From NCBI RefSeq assembly GCF_030687895.1, contig NZ_CP117452.1, forward strand, positions 1,505,501 to 1,569,500: 64,000 nucleotides of DNA, given 5' to 3'. Below, in pieces: positions 1 through 8,031 of the stretch (position 1 is its first letter; every line of letters starts with the position of its first letter). A program made the translations under genes and the position numbers. This stretch comes from Pseudomonas sp. FP198 (GTDB taxonomy: Bacteria > Pseudomonadota > Gammaproteobacteria > Pseudomonadales > Pseudomonadaceae). The notes below the pieces were generated by a model that saw only the letters and a list, made by a program, of their open reading frames with translations, made no database searches and was not told where the DNA came from.

Positions 1-36
1 CAAGGCCAGAAGTACAACAGCAAGCAACCTGCGCAT
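1..36 (-). CDS. Start of an exported protein, cut by the window edge
   Basis: Only the first 12 codons are inside the window, reading leftwards from an ATG at 36: M-R-R-L-L-A-V-V-L-L-A-L. An arginine pair followed by a leucine/valine run is a typical signal peptide or signal anchor start. A strong ribosome binding site (AAGGAG on the minus strand, about 8 nt upstream) supports the start. The gene is divergent from oprH, so the two share the intergenic region with the PhoP half-sites. The product cannot be named from this fragment. Confidence 0.55.
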   Translation of the reverse strand, partial: MRRLLAVVLLAL

Positions 37-79
37 GATCGATCTCCTTAAAAGTTTGTTGGAACAGACTAGCCGATTC

Positions 80-118
80 ATTCAGCCCAGGTTCAGAGAA
101 CGTTCAAGAGGGGTTCAG
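80..118 (+). promoter_or_regulatory. Probable PhoP box: four phased direct repeats upstream of oprH
   Basis: Four hexamers occur at an exact 11-bp period: ATTCAG at 80, GTTCAG at 91, GTTCAA at 102 and GTTCAG at 113. Direct repeats one helical turn apart are the known layout of OmpR/PhoP-family sites. A TATCGT-like -10 at about 131 lies the expected distance downstream. Autoregulation of oprH-phoP-phoQ by PhoP is established in P. aeruginosa. Assigning these particular repeats to PhoP is inference. They could also act on the divergent gene at 1-36. Confidence 0.7.
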
Positions 119-178
119 GGACCCCTGGATATCGTGGCTGCGACTTCACACAACCACCGCATCAAAAGGTACCTGACC

Positions 179-778
179 ATGACTGCTATGAAAAAACTGC
201 TGCTGGCCTTCACCGTGCTGGGCGCCAGCGCCTTGGCCCATGCCGATGACAACTTCGCCGGCCTGACCCTCGGCCAGACCAGCGACAAGGTCAAGAAATC
301 CAATGCCCTGGACAGCGCGCTGAACAACCCCAACGCCGACGGTATCATCGGCAAGGACACCACCTACGGCCTGCGCCTGGGTCGGCAGAATGACCAGGGC
401 CGCTACTACGCCACCTACGACAACGTATCGGGCAGCCACAACGGAATCAAGCTGCGCCAGGAGAACCTGCTGGGCAGCTACGATCTGTTCTATCCGGTGA
501 CCGCCAGCACCAAATTGTTCGGAGGTGGCACGGCGGGCCTGACCAAGTTGACCCAGGATTCACCAGGCTTCAGCCGCGACAGCGATATCGGCTATGCCGT
601 TGGCCTGCAAGGCGGCGTGCTGCAGCAGATTTCGCAAAACACCTCGGTGGAACTGGGTTACCGTTACCTGCGCAGCAATGCCAGCACCGAGATGAGCCCG
701 CGCGATGGCGCCAAGGTGGGGTCGCTGGACCTGACCAGCAGCGCCCAGACCTACCTGTCCGCCAACTATACGTTCTAG
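179..778 (+). CDS. oprH: Outer membrane protein OprH, PhoP-regulated
   Basis: A protein of 199 residues forming a small eight-stranded outer membrane beta-barrel. In P. aeruginosa OprH binds lipopolysaccharide and stabilises the outer membrane when Mg2+ is low. The N-terminus is a clear signal peptide ending A-L-A-H-A before the mature D-D-N-F-A-G-L-T. The C-terminus is N-Y-T-F, with the aromatic last residue expected of outer membrane barrels. Family-like stretches are G-R-Y-Y-A-T-Y, L-R-Q-E-N-L-L-G-S-Y-D and Y-R-Y-L-R-S-N-A-S-T-E-M. The open frame reaches further upstream, but ATG 179 is chosen because the signal peptide begins there. It is first in the unit oprH-phoP-phoQ, with the phased repeats at 80-118 upstream. 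Confidence 0.9.
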   Translation: MTAMKKLLLAFTVLGASALAHADDNFAGLTLGQTSDKVKKSNALDSALNNPNADGIIGKDTTYGLRLGRQNDQGRYYATYDNVSGSHNGIKLRQENLLGSYDLFYPVTASTKLFGGGTAGLTKLTQDSPGFSRDSDIGYAVGLQGGVLQQISQNTSVELGYRYLRSNASTEMSPRDGAKVGSLDLTSSAQTYLSANYTF

Positions 779-802
779 GCGGCAGGGTAATGATGGGATG
801 CA

Positions 803-827
803 GCCGGATCGGCGCTTACGATCCGGC
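803..827 (+). terminator. Hairpin between oprH and phoP (attenuator-like)
   Basis: GCCGGATC at 803-810 pairs with GATCCGGC at 820-827. Only a short T-run (CCTTT) follows, so this is at best a weak terminator. A leaky hairpin here would make oprH mRNA more abundant or more stable than the phoPQ part. Confidence 0.4.
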
Positions 828-872
828 GCCTTTGGTTGGAAATTGGTTGTTTGATTCGCCTGGGAGAGGCCC

Positions 873-1550
873 ATGAAACTATTGGTTGTCGAAGACGAAG
901 CGTTGTTGCGCCACCATTTGCAAACCCGTCTCACCGACAGCGGCCATGTGGTCCAGGCCGTGGCCAATGCCGAGGAAGCCTTGTACCAGGTCCGCGAATT
1001 CAATCACGACCTGGCGGTGATCGACCTGGGCTTGCCGGGCATCAGCGGCCTGGAACTGATTCGCCGGTTGCGCTCGCAGGACAAGACCTTCCCGATCCTG
1101 ATCCTGACCGCCCGCGGCAACTGGCAGGACAAAGTCGAAGGCCTGGCTGCCGGGGCCGATGACTACGTGGTGAAGCCGTTTCAGTTCGAAGAGCTCGAAG
1201 CCCGGCTGAATGCCCTGCTGCGTCGCTCCAGCGGTTTCACCCAATCGACCATCGTGGCCGGTCCGTTGTTGCTCGACCTCAACCGCAAGCAGGCGTCCCT
1301 CGGTGACGAGCCGCTGGCCTTGACCGCCTACGAATACCGCATCCTCGAATACTTGATGCGCCATCACCAGCAGGTGGTCGCCAAGGATCGCCTGATGGAG
1401 CAGCTTTACCCCGATGACGACGAGCGCGATCCCAATGTGATCGAAGTGCTGGTCGGGCGCCTGCGCCGCAAGCTGGAGGCGCCGGCCGGGTTCAAGCCGA
1501 TCGATACCGTGCGTGGCCTGGGTTACCTGTTCAACGAGCGCTGCCAGTGA
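873..1550 (+). CDS. phoP: Response regulator PhoP
   Basis: A protein of 225 residues of the OmpR/PhoB class. The receiver domain covers about residues 1-115, with the acidic pocket E-D-E, phospho-acceptor Asp51 (A-V-I-D-L-G-L-P-G) and Lys101 (V-V-K-P-F). The winged-helix DNA-binding domain covers about 125-222 and ends in V-R-G-L-G-Y-L-F. It closely resembles P. aeruginosa PhoP, for example in the stretch L-T-A-R-G-N-W-Q-D-K-V-E-G-L-A-A-G-A-D. It follows oprH and overlaps phoQ by 4 bp, so kinase and regulator are translationally coupled. The expected role is control of Mg2+ transport, LPS modification and its own operon. Confidence 0.95.
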   Translation: MKLLVVEDEALLRHHLQTRLTDSGHVVQAVANAEEALYQVREFNHDLAVIDLGLPGISGLELIRRLRSQDKTFPILILTARGNWQDKVEGLAAGADDYVVKPFQFEELEARLNALLRRSSGFTQSTIVAGPLLLDLNRKQASLGDEPLALTAYEYRILEYLMRHHQQVVAKDRLMEQLYPDDDERDPNVIEVLVGRLRRKLEAPAGFKPIDTVRGLGYLFNERCQ

Positions 1551-2893
1551 TTCGTTCGCTGCGGTTGCGGTTGATGCTGGCCGCGATGACGTTGGCCGTG
1601 CTGTTCATGCTGGCGCTGCTGCCGGCGATGCAGGGCGCCTTCAGCCTGGCCTTGCAGGAATCCATCGAGCAGCGCCTGGCTTCGGACGTGACCACGCTGA
1701 TCTCCGCCGCCCGGGTCGAAAACAATCGCCTGAAGATGCCGGCGCAATTGCCCGATGAGCGCTTCAACCTCGCCGATGCGCGCCTGCTGGGCTACATCTA
1801 TGATCGCGAAGGCCGGTTGGTCTGGCGTTCGAAGGCGACCCAGGAAGAACACATCAACTACGCGCCGCGCTACGACGGGCTGGGCAACCAGTTTGCGCGC
1901 ATCCGCGAGGACAACGGCCAGGAGTTCTTCGTCTACGACGTCGAGGTCAAGCTGCTCGGGGGCCAGAGCGCGGCGTTCAGCATCGTCACCCTGCAGCCGG
2001 TGCACGATTACGAAATGACGCTGCAAGGCCTGCGAGAAAACCTTTACCTGGGGTTCGGCGCCGCGCTGGCGGTGCTGCTGGCGCTGTTGTGGATCGGCCT
2101 GACCTGGGGCTTGCGGGCGCTGCGGCGCCTGAGCCAGGAATTGGACGAAATCGAAACCGGCACCCGCGAAAGCCTCAGCACCGCGCATCCCCGCGAGCTG
2201 CTGCGCCTGACCGGCTCGCTCAACCGCCTGCTGCACAGCGAACGTGAGCAGCGCAGCCGTTATCGGGACTCCCTCGATGACTTGGCGCACAGCCTCAAGA
2301 CTCCCCTGGCGGTGCTGCAAGGCGTCAGCGAGGACATGGCTCGGCGCCCCGAGGATCGTGGGCAGGCCTGGGTGCTGCAAACCCAGATCGAACGCATGAG
2401 CCAGCAGATCGGCTACCAGCTGCAGCGTGCCAGCCTGCGCAAAAGCGGCCTGGTGCGCCATCAGGTGCCCTTGCGCCCGGTGTTGCAAAGCCTCTGCGAC
2501 ACCCTCGACAAGGTCTATCGCGACAAGCGCGTGCAGGTCGAATTCGACCTGCCGGAGGATTGCCAGGTGCCGATCGAGCAGGGCGCCTTGCTGGAGATGC
2601 TCGGCAACCTGCTGGAAAACGCCTATCGGCTGTGCCTGGGGCACGTGCGGGTGAGCGTGCACCAGACGCTCGGCGGGACGGAGTTGAGCATCGAGGACGA
2701 CGGACCGGGCGTGCCACCGGACCAGCGTGCGCGGATCCTGCAGCGGGGTGAACGGCTGGATCGCCAGCATCCGGGGCAGGGGATCGGCCTGGCGGTGGTA
2801 AAAGACATCATCGAGAGCTATGGCGCCCGGTTGACGCTGGCGGATTCAGAGCTGGGCGGGGCGGCGTTCCGGATTCATTTTCCGGTGGTTTGA
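1547..2893 (+). CDS. phoQ: Sensor histidine kinase PhoQ
   Basis: A protein of 448 residues that senses low Mg2+ and cationic peptides and controls phosphorylation of PhoP. Transmembrane helix 1 is about residues 10-32 and helix 2 about 166-188. The periplasmic domain between them has acidic patches, as expected of a divalent cation sensor. The H-box is D-D-L-A-H-S-L-K-T-P-L with His248. The N-box (G-N-L-L-E-N-A) and the G-boxes (D-D-G-P-G-V and G-Q-G-I-G-L-A-V) complete the ATPase domain. The start is a GTG at 1547 in the overlap GTGA with the phoP stop. A REP doublet begins just after the stop. Confidence 0.95.
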   Translation: MIRSLRLRLMLAAMTLAVLFMLALLPAMQGAFSLALQESIEQRLASDVTTLISAARVENNRLKMPAQLPDERFNLADARLLGYIYDREGRLVWRSKATQEEHINYAPRYDGLGNQFARIREDNGQEFFVYDVEVKLLGGQSAAFSIVTLQPVHDYEMTLQGLRENLYLGFGAALAVLLALLWIGLTWGLRALRRLSQELDEIETGTRESLSTAHPRELLRLTGSLNRLLHSEREQRSRYRDSLDDLAHSLKTPLAVLQGVSEDMARRPEDRGQAWVLQTQIERMSQQIGYQLQRASLRKSGLVRHQVPLRPVLQSLCDTLDKVYRDKRVQVEFDLPEDCQVPIEQGALLEMLGNLLENAYRLCLGHVRVSVHQTLGGTELSIEDDGPGVPPDQRARILQRGERLDRQHPGQGIGLAVVKDIIESYGARLTLADSELGGAAFRIHFPVV

Positions 2894-2919
2894 CTGGAAC
2901 ATTTTCGGTGTGTTTGCCG

Positions 2920-3060
2920 GCCCCTGTGGCGAGGGGATTTATCCCCGCTGGGCTGCGCAGCAGCCCCCAAACAGACAACTCGGTGTGTCAGGTAGATTGA
3001 GTACATTGCTTTAGGGCTGCTGCGCAGCCCAACGGGGATAAATCCCCTCGCCACAGGGGC
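2920..3060. repeat. REP doublet (REPIN), family A
   Basis: Two inverted copies of an element starting GTGGCGAGGGGATTTATCCC frame a short spacer. The outer ends GCCCCTGTGG and CCACAGGGGC are complementary. It lies between the 3' ends of the convergent genes phoQ and the AraC-type gene. Each half is itself a hairpin, so it could act as an mRNA 3' stabiliser. Confidence 0.85.
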
Positions 3061-3080
3061 AGCACATCCGATGTCACCAC

Positions 3081-4079
3081 TCAACTCTCCTGCTCCCGAT
3101 AAGCCCCCGGCGTCACCCCCGTCCACTTCTTGAACGCCCGATGAAACGCCGACGGTTCGGAGAACCCCAGCTGTTCGGCGATCTGCTGCAACGACAGGTC
3201 CGCGCGGCCCAGGTGGTAGATGGCGATATCCCGCCGCAACTGATCCTTGAGCTCCTGGAAGCTGGTGCCTTCCTCGCGCAGATGCCGGCGCAGGGTCTGC
3301 GAGCTGATATGCAGATGCGCCGCGACCGTGTCCAGGTCCGGCCAGCGCGCCGTGTCGCGGCTGAGCAGGCGCCGCAATTGGCTGGTGAGGCTGTGGCCAT
3401 CGTCCGGGCGCGAGAGCAGGTCGGCGGGGGAGCGTTCGAGAAAGTGCTTGAGGGTTCGCTCGTCCTGGAGCAACGGCATTTCCAGGTAGCGGGCATGGAA
3501 TAACAGGCTGCTGCTTCGCGCCTCGAAGACCAAGGGGCAGGGGAACAGCAAGTCGTACTCCGCGCCGTGGCCTGGCCTGGCATAGCTGAACGTCGCTTGT
3601 TCCAGGCCGATCCGCTGGCCGATCAGCCAACTGCCGAGGCGATGCCAGATGACCAGCAGGCTTTCGGCCAGGAAGTGGTCGGGATCACACAGTGTCGACT
3701 CGTCCAGGCTCAGCCTTACCCGGTCGCCTTCAGCTTCGAGGGTCAGGCTCGGGGCGTCGGGGAACAGGCTGTAGAACAACAGGCCGCGTTGCAGCGCCTT
3801 GCCCAGCGTCCGACAGTGGATCAACGTGTGGCACATCATGGCGAACGTCCCGGGTTTACTCGGTGCCCGGCCAAAGCCCAGGTATTCGTCCGCCAATGCG
3901 ACCCACAGCGCCTGCAACAGGCGGGCGAATTGCTCGGGGGCAATTCGCGCGCGCGGCTCGTCCAGCAGCTCCGGGCTGATCCCCAGTTGTTGCAGCAGGG
4001 GAACGTAGTCGAACCCCTGCCGACGCGCGCCACCCAGGGCGGCGCGGGCGAAGTGGCTGGCGATGGTGCGTTGGCGCAT
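3081..4079 (-). CDS. AraC-family transcriptional regulator
   Basis: A protein of 332 residues with an N-terminal AraC-type ligand or arabinose-binding-like domain (about residues 20-210) and a C-terminal double helix-turn-helix (about 235-330). The DNA-binding part shows D-L-D-T-V-A-A-H-L-H-I-S-S-Q-T-L-R-R-H-L and the signature G-F-S-E-P-S-A-F-H-R-A-F-K-K-W-T-G-V-T-P. The frame is open to 4415, but ATG 4079 (M-R-Q-R-T-I-A-S-H-F) fits the family length and leaves a promoter region to the divergent dctA. The ligand and targets are unknown. The position next to dctA suggests, but does not show, a link to organic acid use. Confidence 0.85.
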   Translation of the reverse strand: MRQRTIASHFARAALGGARRQGFDYVPLLQQLGISPELLDEPRARIAPEQFARLLQALWVALADEYLGFGRAPSKPGTFAMMCHTLIHCRTLGKALQRGLLFYSLFPDAPSLTLEAEGDRVRLSLDESTLCDPDHFLAESLLVIWHRLGSWLIGQRIGLEQATFSYARPGHGAEYDLLFPCPLVFEARSSSLLFHARYLEMPLLQDERTLKHFLERSPADLLSRPDDGHSLTSQLRRLLSRDTARWPDLDTVAAHLHISSQTLRRHLREEGTSFQELKDQLRRDIAIYHLGRADLSLQQIAEQLGFSEPSAFHRAFKKWTGVTPGAYREQES

Positions 4080-4135
4080 GGCACAAATCCGTCCGTTGAG
4101 CGGACGAATGGTAACAGGGCGTCGGGGCTCGACAA

Positions 4136-4192
4136 GGCGGATATCCGCCAAATCCAGGAACGTGACGCGGGAGGTTGGCGGAAAACCGCCAA
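4136..4192 (+). promoter_or_regulatory. Two palindromic upstream activator sites, probable DctD sites
   Basis: Two related perfect palindromes lie upstream of the dctA sigma-54 promoter: GGCGGATATCCGCC at 4136-4149 and TTGGCGGAAAACCGCCAA at 4175-4192. Their centres are 41 bp apart, close to four helical turns. Paired enhancer sites bound by the NtrC-type activator DctD about 80-150 bp upstream of dctA are known in rhizobia and pseudomonads. Assigning these palindromes to DctD is inference. No dctB or dctD gene is in this window. Confidence 0.65.
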
Positions 4193-4268
4193 GTTTGGGC
4201 GTGCGTTTAATTTCCAGGTAAGAAGCAAACGCCGTCTGCCCCGGCACTTGTAGGACGTTTCGTAAAAA

Positions 4269-4285
4269 TGGCACGGGCCTTGCGA
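4269..4285 (+). promoter_or_regulatory. Sigma-54 (RpoN) promoter of dctA
   Basis: TGGCAC (4269-4274), a 5-bp spacer and TTGCGA (4280-4285) match the -24/-12 consensus TGGCAC-N5-TTGC. The expected start site is about 4297, leaving a leader of about 115 nt before dctA. Confidence 0.85.
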
Positions 4286-4413
4286 TGCCATACACAGGTC
4301 TGCCGCGTGCAGCCGACAAAAAACAAATCCCTCCAGTGCAGGAGGGTTCGCAATTGAGGTGTCGTGGACAACAGGTGGATGTTGTCACACGGGACTCTTG
4401 AGGAAGGTTTGCC

Positions 4414-5766
4414 ATGACGACTCGTCAGCCACTGTACAAATCCCTGTATTTCCAGGTGATCGTAGCCATTGCCATCGGCATTCTGCTCGGCCACTTCTAC
4501 CCGCAGACCGGCGTTGCCCTCAAGCCGTTCGGTGACGGGTTCATCAAACTGATCAAGATGGTCATCGCCCCGATCATTTTCTGTACCGTCGTCAGCGGCA
4601 TCGGCGGCATGCAGAACATGAAATCGGTCGGCAAGACCGGCGGCTATGCACTGCTCTATTTCGAAATCGTTTCCACCATTGCCCTGCTGATCGGCCTGGT
4701 CGTGGTCAACGTCGTGCAACCGGGCAACGGCATGCACATCGACGTGTCGACCCTGGACACCAGCAAGATCGCCGGCTTCATCAATGCCGGTAAAGACCAG
4801 AGCATCGTTGCCTTCATCCTCAACGTGATCCCGAACACCATCGTCGGCGCCTTCGCCAACGGCGACATCCTGCAAGTGCTGATGTTCTCGGTGCTCTTCG
4901 GTTTCGCCCTGCATCGCCTGGGTGCCTACGGCAAGCCGGTGCTGGACTTCATCGATCGCTTCGCTCACGTCATGTTCATCATCATCAACATGATCATGAA
5001 GCTCGCGCCGATCGGTGCGTTCGGTGCCATGGCCTTCACCATCGGCGCCTACGGTGTCGGTTCGCTGGTGCAACTGGGCCAGCTGATGATCTGCTTCTAC
5101 ATCACCTGCGTAGTGTTCGTGCTGGTGGTGCTGGGCGCCATCTGTCGCGCCCACGGTTTCAGCGTGATCAAGCTGATCCGCTACATCCGTGAAGAATTGC
5201 TGATCGTGCTGGGCACCTCCTCGTCGGAATCGGCCTTGCCACGCATGCTGATCAAGATGGAGCGCCTGGGTGCCAAGAAGTCCGTGGTGGGCCTGGTGAT
5301 CCCGACTGGCTACTCGTTCAACCTCGACGGTACTTCGATCTACCTGACCATGGCCGCGGTGTTCATCGCCCAGGCCACCGACACCCCGATGGACATCACG
5401 CATCAGATCACTCTGTTGCTGGTCCTGCTGCTGTCTTCCAAAGGTGCTGCCGGCGTAACCGGTAGCGGCTTCATCGTGCTGGCGGCCACCCTGTCGGCCG
5501 TGGGCCACCTGCCGGTTGCCGGTCTGGCGCTGATCCTCGGCATCGACCGCTTCATGTCCGAAGCTCGCGCGCTGACCAACCTGGTCGGTAACGCCGTTGC
5601 CACCATCGTGGTTGCCAAGTGGGTCAAGGAACTGGACGAAGACCAGTTGCAGACCGAGCTGGCTTCCGGTGGTCGCGGTATCTCCGATGTGCGTGAAGAT
5701 GACGAGCAGATCGCGCAAGCGCAGATTGTCGCGGCTGAATCCGCTGCTCCAGGCGCTGTGAAGTAA
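4414..5766 (+). CDS. dctA: C4-dicarboxylate transporter DctA
   Basis: A protein of 450 residues: the inner membrane cation symporter for succinate, fumarate and malate (DAACS family). Multiple hydrophobic helices run through the protein. Family motifs are the serine-rich hairpin loop [10 protein letters not shown] (about residue 268) and G-Y-S-F-N-L-D-G. The C-terminal tail is soluble and acidic. ATG 4414 is preceded by GAGGA about 9 nt upstream. Regulation is well marked by the sigma-54 promoter at 4269 and the palindromic sites at 4136-4192. The gene ends in a strong intrinsic terminator, so it is monocistronic. Confidence 0.95.
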   Translation: MTTRQPLYKSLYFQVIVAIAIGILLGHFYPQTGVALKPFGDGFIKLIKMVIAPIIFCTVVSGIGGMQNMKSVGKTGGYALLYFEIVSTIALLIGLVVVNVVQPGNGMHIDVSTLDTSKIAGFINAGKDQSIVAFILNVIPNTIVGAFANGDILQVLMFSVLFGFALHRLGAYGKPVLDFIDRFAHVMFIIINMIMKLAPIGAFGAMAFTIGAYGVGSLVQLGQLMICFYITCVVFVLVVLGAICRAHGFSVIKLIRYIREELLIVLGTSSSESALPRMLIKMERLGAKKSVVGLVIPTGYSFNLDGTSIYLTMAAVFIAQATDTPMDITHQITLLLVLLLSSKGAAGVTGSGFIVLAATLSAVGHLPVAGLALILGIDRFMSEARALTNLVGNAVATIVVAKWVKELDEDQLQTELASGGRGISDVREDDEQIAQAQIVAAESAAPGAVK

Positions 5767-5782
5767 GCTTCAGGCTGCAATG

Positions 5783-5807
5783 AAAAACCCGCTTCGGCGG
5801 GTTTTTT
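5783..5807 (+). terminator. Intrinsic terminator of dctA
   Basis: ACCCGC, loop TTCG, GCGGGT, followed by six or more T and preceded by an A-run, 17 bp after the dctA stop. The flanking A and T runs make it potentially bidirectional. Confidence 0.9.
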
Positions 5808-5839
5808 CATGTGCTCGATTTTTGCCGCTTGGCATGCCT

Positions 5840-5967
5840 TTGTGGTGAGGGGATTTATCCCCGCTGGGTTGCGCAGCAACCCCCTACGTCCGATCTGAAC
5901 ACGCTAGGTGGCAGATGAATCTGGGGCCGCTTCGCAGCCCAACGGGGATAAATCCCCTCGCCACAAG
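5840..5967. repeat. REP doublet (REPIN), family A
   Basis: Inverted copies of the GTGG(C/T)GAGGGGATTTATCC element with a short spacer, between the dctA terminator and the CoA-transferase gene. Confidence 0.85.
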
Positions 5968-6077
5968 GTTTCGCCTCAGTCATGAGCGGATTTGTCAGCC
6001 CGAACGACGCGCCCGGTAATTGCCCCATCGCCAGCCCCTGCCTAGGCTTGAACACACCATTCAAGCGGAGATCGCTC

Positions 6078-7253
6078 ATGCAAGGCCCACTGGCATCGCT
6101 CAAGGTTCTGGATTTTTCCACCCTGCTGCCCGGCCCGTTCGCCTCGTTGTTGCTGGCGGACATGGGGGCCGAGGTGTTGCGCATCGAATCGCCGGAGCGT
6201 CCTGACCTGCTGCGGATATTGCCGCCCCATGACCAGGGCACCTCGGCCAGCCATGCCTACCTCAACCGCAACAAGCGCAGCCTGGCCCTGGACCTCAAGC
6301 AGCCGGCGGCACTGGAGATCATCAAGCGGTTGCTGGACGACCATGACATTTTGCTGGAGCAGTTCCGCCCCGGCGTGATGGAGCGGCTGGGCCTGGGTTA
6401 CGAAGCCTTGAAGGCGATCAATCCCCGGCTGATCTACGTGTCGATCAGCGGTTATGGCCAGACCGGCCCGTTCAAGGATCGCGCCGGCCATGACATCAAC
6501 TACCTGGCCCTGGCCGGGCTGGCGAGCCACACCGGCCGGGCCGACAGCGGTCCGCTGCCGCTGGGCATCCAGGCGGCGGACATTGCCGGCGGTTCGCTGC
6601 ACGGGGTGATCGGCCTGCTGGCGGCGGTCATTGCCCGCCAGCAGAGCGGGCAGGGCCAGCACCTGGACGTGAGCATGACCGACTGCGTCTTCAGCCTGAA
6701 CGCACTGGCCGGCGCCGGTTACCTGGCCTGCGGGGTGAAACCGGGTTGGGAAAACCATGCGCTCAACGGTGGCAGTTTTTATGATTACTACCGCACGCGG
6801 GATGGCCGCTGGATGTCGGTGGGCAGTCTCGAGCCAGGGTTCATGCAGGCATTGTGCGCGGCCCTGGGGCGGCCGGAGCTCGCCGCCCAAGGCCTGGCGC
6901 CCGAGCAACAGCAGCGGCTCAAAGAGCAATTGCGCTCCGAATTCGAGAAGCGCGATTTTGCTGACCTTTGCGCGTTATTCGCCGAGGTGGATGCCTGCGT
7001 CGAACCGGTGCTGGAGCTGGACGAAGCGCTTGAGCATCCGCAATTGAAGGCCAGGCATCTGGTCACCCAGGTGCCCCGCGGCGACGGATCGAGCCAGGCG
7101 CAGATGGCGTGCCCGTTGAAGTTTTCCGCAGGTTTGCCCGAGCCTCGGCATATAGGCGCGAGGCTGGGGGCGCATACGGAGCAGGTGTTGCGGGAGTTGG
7201 GGTTCAGAGATGAGCAGATTGCCCGGCTGCGGGATGACAGGGTGGTTGTGTAG
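6078..7253 (+). CDS. CaiB/BaiF family CoA-transferase
   Basis: A protein of 391 residues of the class III CoA-transferase family, which also holds alpha-methylacyl-CoA racemases. The N-terminal Rossmann-like part includes L-L-P-G-P-F-A-S-L-L-L-A-D-M-G-A-E-V and R-N-K-R-S-L-A-L-D-L-K. The catalytic Asp is expected in V-S-M-T-D-C-V (about residue 201). G-Y-G-Q-T-G-P is the usual loop before it. ATG 6078 gives the normal family start M-Q-G-P-L-A-S-L-K-V-L-D. The CoA donor and acceptor cannot be deduced. Sequence length and motifs fit a racemase-like member as well as a transferase. Confidence 0.85.
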   Translation: MQGPLASLKVLDFSTLLPGPFASLLLADMGAEVLRIESPERPDLLRILPPHDQGTSASHAYLNRNKRSLALDLKQPAALEIIKRLLDDHDILLEQFRPGVMERLGLGYEALKAINPRLIYVSISGYGQTGPFKDRAGHDINYLALAGLASHTGRADSGPLPLGIQAADIAGGSLHGVIGLLAAVIARQQSGQGQHLDVSMTDCVFSLNALAGAGYLACGVKPGWENHALNGGSFYDYYRTRDGRWMSVGSLEPGFMQALCAALGRPELAAQGLAPEQQQRLKEQLRSEFEKRDFADLCALFAEVDACVEPVLELDEALEHPQLKARHLVTQVPRGDGSSQAQMACPLKFSAGLPEPRHIGARLGAHTEQVLRELGFRDEQIARLRDDRVVV

Positions 7254-7265
7254 TGTTCTTTCGGG

Positions 7266-7349
7266 CCTCATCGCGAGCAAGCTCGCTCCCACACTGGATC
7301 TGCGGCGTTCACAAAATCCCCTGTGGGAGCGAGCTTGCTCGCGATGAGG
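7266..7349. repeat. REP doublet (REPIN), family C
   Basis: Inverted copies of TCGCGAGCAAGCTCGCTCCC and its complement, flanked by CCTCA and TGAGG, between two convergent genes. Confidence 0.85.
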
Positions 7350-7374
7350 CCGGCCAAGACACGACTAATCCAGG

Positions 7375-7869
7375 CTACTCGACCCGCGTCTCCCCGCTGA
7401 ACACCAACGTACTGCGACAACTTCGGCACAAGTACCGCCGCCCTTGGCGCACCAGGCTATGGCGCTGTGCGGTGAACGGAAAGTCGCTGCCGTCGCACGG
7501 GCACTTGTAGATGTAGCGGGTGGCGGTGCGGCGTTTTATCTCGTAGCTGTGGCAACGGTTGGGCGGCAGTTCGTAGACCCCGCGCATGATCAGTTGCCAT
7601 TCCTCGCCATGGGCCTGGATGCGGTCGCCAAACAACTGATGGGCGATCAGGTGCGCGACTTCGTGGGCAACGGTCTGCTTGAGGAAGTCGTCGGCGTTTT
7701 CCCGGTACAGCTGGGGATTGAAACGCAGCAGGTTTTCATGAAGGTGCGCGACACCGGCCTTCTGGCCGCGCAACTTGAGGCTGACCACCGGGCGTTTGAA
7801 AGGACGTTTGAAAAAGGATTCAGCTTGTTGGTAACACTCTTCGACGCGGGTATTGAGTTGCTCGAGCAT
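7375..7869 (-). CDS. sprT: SprT family zinc metalloprotease-like protein
   Basis: A protein of 164 residues. The zinc-binding motif H-E-V-A-H is at about residues 69-73, in V-A-H-E-V-A-H-L-I-A-H, followed by H-G-E-E-W. The C-terminal part has a zinc ribbon, Y-K-C-P-C-D and Y-L-C-R-S-C. Length and domain order match bacterial SprT, related to the eukaryotic DNA-protein crosslink protease Spartan. The bacterial function is not well defined. It is convergent with the CoA-transferase gene, with a REPIN between them. Confidence 0.88.
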   Translation of the reverse strand: MLEQLNTRVEECYQQAESFFKRPFKRPVVSLKLRGQKAGVAHLHENLLRFNPQLYRENADDFLKQTVAHEVAHLIAHQLFGDRIQAHGEEWQLIMRGVYELPPNRCHSYEIKRRTATRYIYKCPCDGSDFPFTAQRHSLVRQGRRYLCRSCRSTLVFSGETRVE

Positions 7870-7960
7870 GCTTTACGGGTCTCCAGAAAGCCGAGTATGC
7901 CGCAAGCGCTGGCCGTTGCGAATCGCCCAGCTGCCCAGCGGTCGTTTCGCCGGCCCCAGG

Positions 7961-7990
7961 CACAGGAAGGCCGCCTTGCGGCGGCCTGTG
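7961..7990. other. Strong hairpin between sprT and the Yip1-like gene
   Basis: GGCCGCC (7969-7975), loop TTGC, GGCGGCC (7980-7986), with outer pairs CACAGG and TGTG. A T-run follows at about 8004-8010 on the plus strand, too far for a classic terminator. On the minus strand, downstream of the Yip1-like gene, no T-run follows. It may be an mRNA 3' end hairpin. Confidence 0.35.
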
Positions 7991-8031
7991 TTGGCAGATC
8001 GTCTTTTTTCTCGGAGGGCTTGTGCAAGCCT

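Noticed and set aside
4207..5718. A 503-codon frame on the minus strand
   Set aside because: Wholly antisense to dctA, a clear transporter gene with its own promoter and terminator.
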